Below are positions 32,209-42,700 of a stretch of 64,000 bases of DNA, one piece after another. Within the stretch, counting starts at the first letter, position 1. Each line of letters begins with the position of its first letter. Source of the stretch: Asterias amurensis (lineage: Eukaryota; Echinodermata; Asteroidea; Forcipulatida; Asteriidae). Made by a program: the position numbers and the translations under genes. The stretch covers positions 2,663,891 through 2,727,890 of the forward strand of contig NC_092657.1 of the NCBI RefSeq assembly GCF_032118995.1, in the 5' to 3' direction. The notes beneath the pieces were generated by a model, which saw nothing but the letters and a program-made list of their open reading frames with translations, was not told the DNA's origin and ran no database searches.

Positions 32209-32933
32209 TTTGTTGCCTGTTGTTTGTTGTTTGTTGTTGGTGGTTGGTTGTTGGTTGTTGGTTGTTGGTTGTTGGTTGTTGGTTGTTGGTTGTTGGTTGT
32301 TGGTTGTTGGTTGTTGGTTGTTGGTTGTTAGTTGTGTGTTGTTTGTTGTTTGTTGTTGTTGTTGCTTTGGTTAGCAGTTATAACAATTATAAAAAGAAAG
32401 AAGAATACTACTATATGCCAATAACCATGAGGTCTTGACACTCATGATGCGCCACAGAATTCCAAACAGCATCCAATAATATTCCAAAAGAGCATAATAC
32501 ATCATCAATATTATCTCATACTAAGCAATACCAGCAATAATTGACACAACATGCATACACGGATAATATGAGTTTTGAGTTGAACCTTGAAGTTACTAAA
32601 GGGCAACTATTCTGAGTGTGAGCTTATGCCAAAGCTAAGGACAATGTCATAAAATTGATTGAGACGGGCTATTGTCTGCGATAGTTGGATTGCAGTATGA
32701 CGTCATTGACCACCATAATTGATATTAACAATATAAAAACAAAGTTCGTGTAATATAGCGCGTTTCATAGTAACCGCATTAATGCGCTGTATATTTGTAC
32801 CCTGATCATTGGGCCAATAACATTGCTTTAATCTTTCTCAGCTCCCTGGGGAGTAAACAGCCCTGAGCTGCCGTGGCGCTCCGAAGACTTTTTCATGCGC
32901 AATATCAACCTCTACCCTCGCAGGTACCCATTT
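32209..32933 (+). repeat. Direct segmental duplication, copy 2
   Basis: Near-identical to copy 1 about 1 kb upstream. Unlike copy 1, it continues into an intact SINE to the right, so copy 2 probably holds the original junction. Confidence 0.88.
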
Positions 32934-33200
32934 ATACCCACAGGTGAAGAGAAGCAAAAGAGACTTTGGGACGCTAGGTGGCAGCAGACCTACCAGGTAA
33001 ATTGCCATTGTTTATGTAGTTCTGAGCATGCGCACATTACCAAGAACAATGGATTTTACCTGGTAAGTCTGCTGCCACCAAGCGTCCCAAAATTCCCCTA
33101 TTATTGTAAAGCATCTTGCTCAAGGAAACGAAGGAGAGTCAAGACCGGGATAAGAACCTGCACTGCGGTGATAACCAACTGGAATGTGCTTGCGTGTTGC
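32760..33200 (-). mobile_element. tRNA-derived SINE, interrupted by a foldback element
   Basis: Minus strand: tRNA-like head remnants near 33190, TCCTTGAGCAAGATGC, then GGGTACCTGCGAGGG and the GTTTACTCC...GGGAGCTGAGAAAG tail. A family F element (32958-33095) lies inside. Confidence 0.65.
32958..33095. mobile_element. Foldback element, family F, copy F1
   Basis: ACGCTAGGTGGCAGCAGAC and its inverse GTCTGCTGCCACCAAGCGT bound about 138 bp, with ACCAGGTAAATTGCCATTG arms inside. Second copy at 37838-37975. Confidence 0.85.
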
Positions 33201-33241
33201 GCACAACTCTCAGCCAATGATAGTATTTCACGCGTGCACGT

Positions 33242-33607
33242 TTAAAGACGATAGACACCAGTCTTCTCACTTGGTGTATCTCAACATATGCATAATATAA
33301 CCAACCTGTGAAAAATTGAGCTCAATTGGTCGTCGAAGTTGCGAGATAATAATGAAAGAAAAAACACCCTTGTCACACGAGGTTGTGTGCATTTAGATGG
33401 TTGATTTCGAGACCTCAAATTCTAAATCTGAGGTCTCGAAATCAAATTCGTGGAAAATTACTTCTTTCTCGAAAACTATGGCACTTCAAAGGGAGCCGTT
33501 TATCACAATGTTTTATACCATCAATCTCTCCCCATTACTCGTTACCAAGTAAGGTTTTATGCTAATAATTATTTTGAGTAATTACCAATAGTGTCCACTG
33601 CCTTTAA
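33242..33607 (+). mobile_element. Family A MITE, copy A12
   Basis: Nearly full-length, lacking a few bases near the left end. Its right end is 133 bp upstream of the SLC7 start codon. Confidence 0.85.
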
Positions 33608-33739
33608 TCAAAGATAGGGGTCAATGACGTCATATTTATGCAATCCATTTAACTATAGGCTGAATGAGTGCGCGCTGCTACTGTGTGTTTATAACTTAAT
33701 TAGCTCTGTGTGTTATTGATGAAGGAGATACCAGTCAGA

Positions 33740-36700
33740 ATGGACGTGATACGTGGGGTAAGTGTGTTTGTAAAAAATAACTTTGTCACACAGGGTATAA
33801 TTTTTGCCAATTTTGAGGCAAACAACTGTGGCTTGAAAGTTGCATTTAGGCAGCACATGAACAACAAAAATTAAGCGATAAGCGATCACTCACCGCAGGA
33901 AAATAATAGTAACAAAAACACATTTCGAATGACTCTCTTTGATTGGAGGAAATTGAACTTGTTGCCTGTAAATTGCTTTGTGTGACATGGTCTCCCAAAA
34001 TACGTGCTTTATTTCACTATTAACAATTCCTATATCAAGTAATTCAAATGACAGCCTATACATAACATAGGCTGTCATTTGAATTATTTGATATAGGAAT
34101 TGCTAATAGTTTGCAAGAAAAACTAAAGAGTAAGGTTTTTGATTTTGAGGTACGGCGAAGCTCAGTTAAACTGGTTGCCTGTAAATTGCTTCGCGCTGCA
34201 TGGCCCTCTATTAATACTTTTATATGCTAATTTGTTGGATAGTTTCTACGCGATATAGCATTATTATCACAGCATGCAAAAGAAAGATTATATTATTTTC
34301 ATTTGTGCCGGTAACTCCTCGAGTCGGGCTACGTCCCGTAGCCTTAGATCTCGAGGGTCTTTCTTAGGATCCTCGCTGTTCCCAGAAGCGCCGCCTTCTG
34401 CAACAGATCTATTCTCACATTTGTCCCTGTTTCGTCCAGAGGTTTCCCCAGTGCTTTCGGAATGGTGCCGAGCGCTCCAACCACCACAGGAACTACTTTC
34501 ACTTTCACCGGCCAAATCTTACGAAGTTCCCTGGCCAAGTCTCGGTACTTTTGGATCTTGTCCATCTCCTTCGAAGCTACCCTTAAATCTCCCGGCACAG
34601 CTATATCTATGAGATGACACATCTTCTTTGCATTATCTAAGACTACAGCATCCGGACGCCATATGTTCTATAACATGATCAGTCTTGAAGTTAAAGTCTC
34701 AGGGGATCTTGACCCTGGTCGCATAACTTACAAGTGAATTATTCTCAACATGTTTTATCAAACGCTATTTAGGCTTCTAGCCAAAATTGGTCTTGTCATT
34801 AATTTTAGGAGTGATTGCTAAACGTATACATTCCCTTTAAAGGAACATGATGACTACATAATTGGTTTTGCAATTATACAATAAAGTTGCTGGCAGTGTG
34901 AGCACTTATGTAACCAACCGTGCACATAAACTGGCAAACCCGTGGATTTTTGATACCGAACGGCCGTCTGGGTCACGAGAAAATGGTGAAAACCGACGGA
35001 TTACACAAAAATGAATAAAACGCTCACTGAGCAATAAACTCCAAACGCGAAATTAGATTATTTATTTCCCATTAAATATGATATTTCAGACAGAAATATT
35101 TTGAAGGGATCCTCTATCATCATCATTAGACCGTGTAAGTTTCATGTAGATCTGTGATCTTCAAATTTGTTGTTTCCTCCAATTCTGTAACATTGCTTTA
35201 AAGGGTCTGGGTACTTTTTGTAACACAAATCACAATGCCTACAGAAAAACTTTTCACTTTTTGAAGATAATGGTAGTAGAAAGCTTAACTTAAAGTATTA
35301 CTTGCTGAGGTGCTGTAGTTTTTGAGAAATGGGTATTACAAACAATGTCACGACACAAACCATTTTACATGCAAAAATAATGTTCATCTCCTGAGACCAA
35401 CATTATTTCCGTTACTTGTTTTACTCATTTCTCAAAAAACTAAAGCACCTCAGCTAGTAATATTTTAAGTGAAGTTTTCTACCATCGTTATAAAACTGTG
35501 TGAGTTTGATGTAAACCTGTGGAGATAATATTTTGTGTCCAATAAAAAGTACCCAGACCCTTTCAACAAAATAATATTTTCAGAAGCGGCTCAAAATGAA
35601 AAGAAAGAGTGACCAACCAACGGTAGCAATAGTAGGTGCAGATGGCCCTTCTCTTTCCAGTGGGGAAACAAGAAAAGCTTCTGATGAAAAAGTACAGTTG
35701 AGAAAGGAAATTGGCCTGATCAAAGGTGAGCAGTTAGAAAGAAGAGTAATGCGATGAAACTAGCTATTAATAATAACATCGAAGTCTTTATATATAGCGC
35801 ACGTATCTACCTATGTACGTACTCAAGTTTATACAAACTTTCAGAAAGATAGGTTATTGCAGTGATGAATTCTGAGACCCAATTGTGTAGCACCTACGGC
35901 GCATACAGCAGCCACAGCCAGGAACACAGGTGCGAACCCCTTCTCTTTTCGATGAGTGCACTTGGTTATTTTACATGCGTTACACACACATGTACCAACG
36001 GCTTTACGTCCCATCCGAAGGACGAAGCTATTTGTAAAGTGTCTTGCTTAAGGACACACGGGTCATGGCTGGGGATATTAAATTTAATGACCTTTCAAGT
36101 TGGCGCAATTTTTGCGTTGTTCGGACTTGAACAATAATTGTCCTTCTGTTCTGTTGAGGGGGAAATCGCTATATTGTTAGAAGGAACCCTTGTCCTTCGA
36201 ATCTATAAAGTTCTGCTGGTATACAGGAATTTTCCCGGATCCTGTTTGAGAGTTGTTTGCGCACTTCAAGTATTGATACTTGATATTTTGTCATTGTTAT
36301 AAGCAAGTTGAAATTGTTGAGTAGGAATCAAACAATATATGTGCCACTAGAAAAACAGTTCATTTGGTGTCAAAATCTTGTTTTTTAAGCACGTCGCCAG
36401 ACACACAAGGCCGGAAAGCCACTTCACGTCAAGGTGTGGGCTACAGTTATTATTTTATTCCAGAGGCCGTTGCCACGGGCTGAAACAGGGTTGCCCCTTT
36501 TACAGTCCATACGGATGTAGGCTTGGTTAGTAGTTGGTTATTGTTTCCTTTTCTTTTTGCAGCTATTTCTATCATCATGGGGACCATTATTGGGTCTGGC
36601 ATCTTCATCTCCCCTCAAGGTGTACTTAGCGGGACTGGGAGTGTTGGGCTTAGCCTGGTGGTATGGGTGGTATGTGGGTTAGTCTCTCTAGCAGGTGAGT

Positions 36701-39700
36701 TGATCGAGGTCACTGTGTCGGCGTGTGGACCCCTGTAAGACAGGTATCTGCTACTCAGATCTAGTGATTCCATTGGATGGATAATTATGACATCATTGGA
36801 TAAACGTGCAGTGGGTGCGTTCGTTTAGCTTCCCTGGGTCAACCCCGATGTGTGGCGGGGGTTTTTTCCAGGACAAATGTGTGCAGATAATTACCCACGT
36901 TCGTCCTAGAAAAAAAAAACGCCACACACCGGGGTCGACCCAGGGGAGCTAAACGAACGCACCCAGTGACATTAGCTTTTTATTTGACTGCGTATCTCTA
37001 TGTGAAATGAACGTAGGTCAAAGGTGACTGTACACGCCGGCTGGAGGCCGGTCTCTGGTGTTATTCATGAGCCTCGAAGTGTGACGTCAGATGTTCATGC
37101 TATGTCGGGCGGGCTGTTTTTTGGTAATTAGTTGAGGGTCTTGTAGTGCTGCTTTAGGCCGAAATATTGCTTAATAGTTGTTTTTGCTTAGCAGATATTA
37201 GTAGGATACAACACATACTCTACATGTGTGCCATGGCTCATAATCTCACTTGAAGCATGTGCTATAAATATCCATTGCTTAAAGCAGCTCCATGAAATTA
37301 GTGCTAACTCTGTGTTATAGAAGAGCTACTAGCAGAAAATGATGCACTTTTCTGAGATTTTACGGTGGTTTCAAAGCACTAAGTTCATAGTGTTATCGGA
37401 ATGTAGGGTTTTGTACCTTTGAGCAATCACCCACCTATGCAATTTGTAGTACAACAATTTAACTCTTTCATTCTATTGGCCAGGTGCCTTGTGCTTCGCT
37501 GAACTGAGTATCGTAACAGGGAAGTCAGGAAGCCAGTACATCTACCTAAAGGAAGCCTATGGAGATATCCCAGCATTCCTATACTCGTGGACTTCCAGTC
37601 TGCTCACGCGTCCTGGGGGTATGGCTCTCGTCACGCTAGCCCTGGGGACGTACATAGCAGACTTTGTGGTCCCTGGGGATTGTGGAGTGCCTGATGTGCT
37701 CATCAAATTGTTTGCTATACTCGTAACGTGTAAGGCCATTACAAACTATGATTTTAACCTTATATGTTTTGTTCCGTATAACTTGTCGTATCCCTTACTT
37801 ATAAATAACGAAATGCGAAAACTTGGGCTCAATGGGAGACTTTGGAACGCTAGGTGGCAGCACACTTACCAGGTAAATTCCCATTGTTTACGTAGTTCTG
37901 AGCGTGCGCACATTACCGTAAACATTGCATTCTGCTTGGTACGTGTGCTGCCACCAAGCGTTCCAAAAGTCTCCCATTGGTCATCGAAGTTGCCAGAAAA
38001 TAATACAAAAATTAAACATGAACAAAAGACAGTCTTCTTTCAGATGCATGAAAAGGGCTTCATGCCTGAAGCCGTTCAATTGTTTTGGTGAAAAGTTACG
38101 TTACTTTAAAGGGTGTCGTTTCTAACAATGTTGATGGGAACTTAGTGCTCTTCAGTGCTCTGTATCAAGTATTTTTTATGGTAATTAATTGTTTTCATAA
38201 TTACCAACCTCCCTTTAACCCTGTTCTAACTGTAGTAAAAATTGCAAACGATTATTGACAATGTTACAGTATTTACGTCATTTATCAATGCGATAAGCGT
38301 AAAGTGGACTACCAATCTCCATGTAGCCTGCACGGTGTCAAAGGTCGTGGTGCTGTTAATCATTAGCGGCGTGGGCGTAGTGAGAATGTTTCAGGGTAAA
38401 TATTAGTCTTTGCTCGAGTCTTTGTTTATTTTGTTTTCATAAAGTGACATGTGAATACAAGGCCTGCCCTATATAAACAACATCAGGCATAAAACAAGAT
38501 GAACAAACCGTTTTGAAACAGGCTTAATTGTGGGTTAAAAGCTATTTAGTGCTGGGCTGATGCTCTTAGAACAAGACGTAGAAGAGTAATAAACCTTTCG
38601 GGACTGAGGGAATACATGTATATATCCCACCGCTGCTACCAAATGTGACACTTGAATGCATACAACAAGGGTTGCTTCATAACGGTATAGCTAAAAAGAA
38701 GATATAAACTTTCTTTGAGTAGGCTTTACCACCAGCAGCTGGTATATATGTAGTTCAGTGGTCGATTTCACAAGCAAGAATATGGTCCTAAGTTAGGTCT
38801 AGTCCTTACTTAGGACTAGCCCTGTTGAGATAGTAAAAACTTAAGGCTAGTCCTAAGTTTTAACAAGACTAGTCTTAACTCTTTGTGAAATCCAACCCAT
38901 GGCCTGGTATTCTAAAAACAGAAGGTTTAAAACAAATTCATTTTAAAGGGCAGCTAGAACTCTTGACAATCTGGCTTCGTTCAACAACTCATACACCATG
39001 TCTGTTTCTTTACACGACGGCAGGACATACTGAATATATCAACCCTGCAGTGTCATTCATTGGTTCAAACACCGGGTTTTTTCAACTATCCGATGCATTC
39101 TACCAGGGTCTGTACCCCTACGACGGCTGGTGAGTTTGTATAATTACACATTAGGCCGTTTCGGCGGCGGCCCTACACAAGTGGGGTTACCTTGCATCTC
39201 TGCTTTGTGATAATGGTAAACCCCAGACGATGCGCCACATGATAGCTGACAGCTGACTGCCCTCTCTCTCACCTTGATGGTGGCATCGAAGCCCTTCACC
39301 TGGCTGAGGACCCATCTATAAACTGGCTTACGGACTTTAGAATGAGATCAGAATAGCATCATAAATACGACATCATTATCACGGCTGTGGCTAAAACTGT
39401 TGATAAGGGTTTACTACTAGTTTTAGTCTTTTGGCGATGTTTTGGTGACCACTACAGACGATGTGACCTCTGACGTCACACGAAAACCATAACATGATTT
39501 GCGCGCATACGGCCGGGCAAAACCTTTGTGTTTTGGCAGCCAGCTAAAAAGTGTACGCAATCTTACTATGACTACGCAACTCAGTGCCCGTCGAAACATG
39601 ACGTATTAGTGTTTGGTCAACAGAGGGCGGTTTGACACTTGCCCAAACCTTACAGTGTTATAGTATTGTGTCCACCATATTATCTCAAACTGGCCTATGA

Positions 39701-42700
39701 CTCATGGTTGCTAGCTGTAGCCGCCCTTTTCGACACGACTCTTTTTACAAAGTTGGAAGGATGAGTACACTCAAGACAATCTTGAATTTTGCGTTCCATG
39801 GGCCTGACCATTTTCGAGTCAGTATGACAAAGAGTCTGCCTTTAGTATCCATAAAATGAGGTAAAATAATATCCACGAGTTTTTGGAGATTTACCTATGG
39901 CTTCCTTCTCGATGACAGACAAACGGAAAGAAACAAAGTCCAAAACCACACATGTAAACGTATAACTAAACAAAAAACATGTAAAATAGTAACACTGAGG
40001 GCGCACTTGGTATCCTACGATTGGAACGGCCCCAATCGACTAACTGTGTTTACACATTTGTAAATAAAATATAATATCTTGAGTTAAAAATAAATATAGA
40101 TACAAACTGGCAGTCATTGGAATTACAATAGAACTATCCATATGGCAGACGCATTTTTTAAAGCTTGTTGTTTTATTCGATTTTCTGACATTATAGGGGT
40201 TCGTTGAGCACAGTTTACGAAGAGGTTTTCAACCCTAAAAGGTAAGCTTTAAAGCACGTGCTTAAAGGCAAAGCATATACCTTTATGTCTATAAATATTG
40301 TTACTGTTATGAGCATTGAATTGAGTTGTGTTGAATTGACGTACGGGTAAAGAGCATATTATAAGTGATCCATTATTTTATTTTCATTCTCTAGAAACGT
40401 TCCATTGGCCGTGATAATAAGCATTCCTATTACCATAGTGATTTACATCTTCGTCAACCTGTCGTATCTGACTGTTCTAACCCCAAATGAGATGATCGCA
40501 TCAAAAGCAGTTGCCCTGGTAATGTATTAATAATATTGACAAAGGCGCTGGTAATTGCTAACTGTTAAAGACGGGTGTTTTCATTTGGTGCATCCGAACA
40601 TAATCACACATGCAATGCTTCGCTTTTGAAAGGCAAGGGCACCAAGGCGTTTTTTCTCCTTGGTAAAGGGCACCCTTTGGGGAAATTTAACATTTCTACT
40701 GGAGCATTTCAAGGGCATCAAGGCAATCGCAATCGTTGCCTCTGTGAAGTATCAGGTCTGAATGCATTAAGTGTGTAAATGTGGGCTCAATTGGTCATGC
40801 GAAGTTGCAAGAGAATAATGAAAGGAAAAACACCCCTCATGCACAAATATGTGTGCTTTTAGATGCGTAAGAAAATACTTCATGCCTGGTCAAGTCTTTT
40901 GAAGAAAAAAATGATTTCTCAAGAACACGTTTCTTTAAAAACTGTCTGAATCTTGGTTATTTTTGTGTGATCAGGATTTCTCTGAGGTATCGCTTGGTGT
41001 CATGTATTGGATCGTACCTCTAGGTATCTGCATCTCAGTCTTCGGAGGAGCAATGGGGTCGTCTCTTACAGATTCCAGGTAGGACATGGTGTTCATTTTA
41101 GCCTGAACACCATGGTGTCAAATGTAACACCCTGGTGTACATTTTAACACCCAGGTAGGACATGATGTTCATTTTAGCCTTAACATCATGGTGTCAAATT
41201 TAACACCCTGGTGTACATTTTAACACCCAGGTAGGACATGATGTTCATTTTAGCCTTAACATCATGGTGTCAAATTTAACACCCTGGTGTACATTTTAAC
41301 ACCCAGGTTGGACATGATGTTAATTTTTAGGTGTAGCTGTATGCCCTATGTGACAACATAAAGAACAATTAATACACTGCATGGAGTACATTTTAAATGT
41401 ATTTTTATGTTGTTAAATATTGTTTTGTCTAGGCTTCCGTACGTTACGAGTCGTGAGGGTCACATGGCCCAGGTTCTGAGCATGATCAGCATAGAGAGGA
41501 GAACACCCCTCCCAGGAATCTTTCTGGAAGTAAGCCCCGCCCATTCTTATTTCCCCCATAATGTCAAAGACCAGTATTCTCACTTGGTGCATCACAACAT
41601 TATGCATAAACTAACAAGTCTGTGAAAATGTTGACTCATTGGTCATCCAAGTTGCGAGAGAATAATTGAAAGAAAAACACTGTTGCACAACAATGTGTGT
41701 GCTTGTCTTAAGATGCAAATTTATGTGCTTTCATATGAAGTCTTTTATTATTCGAGTGAGAAATAATTACACTTTTCTCAAAAACTACGTTACTTCATGA
41801 GGGAGCCGTTTCTCACAATGTTGTATACCATCAACAGCTCTCCATTGCTTGCTACCAAGTAAACTTTTATGCTGACAATTATTTCTGAGCAATCACCAAT
41901 AGTGTCCAGTGCCTTTAAAGCAGCCCTATGAAACATTTTAAACTCTGCTTTCATTTCTTCACCTATACCAGGCTATTATTGCCGTCTTTCTCATCGCCGT
42001 TGGATCGTTCGACACGTTGGTCTACGGACTGAGCTTTGCTGGGTGGATTTTCTACGGTAGTGCCGTGCTGGCCGTCCCGATACTCCGGTACCGTCTACCG
42101 GATCGCCCGAGACCCTATAAAGTACGCCAACAAGTTGGCCTTTCTCGTAGTTAGGAAAGTTCTTTACTGTATGTGTTATGAGCTGCCTCTAAACTCAGCA
42201 ATTGGTTTCTGTTTCATCTAACCCGAATATGCCTGTGAATTTTTTTCGCAGAGCTCTTAAGTACTGAGTATACAGTGCTAACACACATCGGTGGGTATGG
42301 GTAAAACCACATATTAATATTCTTTATCCCCTATTGTAAAATGTCCAACCGCTGCTAAAATATAGGATTCGAACTGCCTGTAGCTACCGGGCAATTTCTT
42401 AGCATGTTTTGTACCAATTAAAAACAAAAAAGGCATAAGTCAAGAGCGCTTTTCATTGTTTCACAGGTACCAATTATCTTTGTCATTGTTGTCTTCATCA
42501 CCGCATGTTACCTTGTCGTGTCTCCCTTCATTAATGGTCCAGGAACGGAGACCAATTACTTGCCTCTCCCCGATCTCAGAACTCACAAAAGTTGTTCCTT
42601 AATATTCCCCATGTACCAATGATCTTCGCACAAAAGTTGTTCCTTATTTCCCATGTACCAATGATCTTTGTCATTGTTGTCTTCATCGCCGCCTGTTGGT

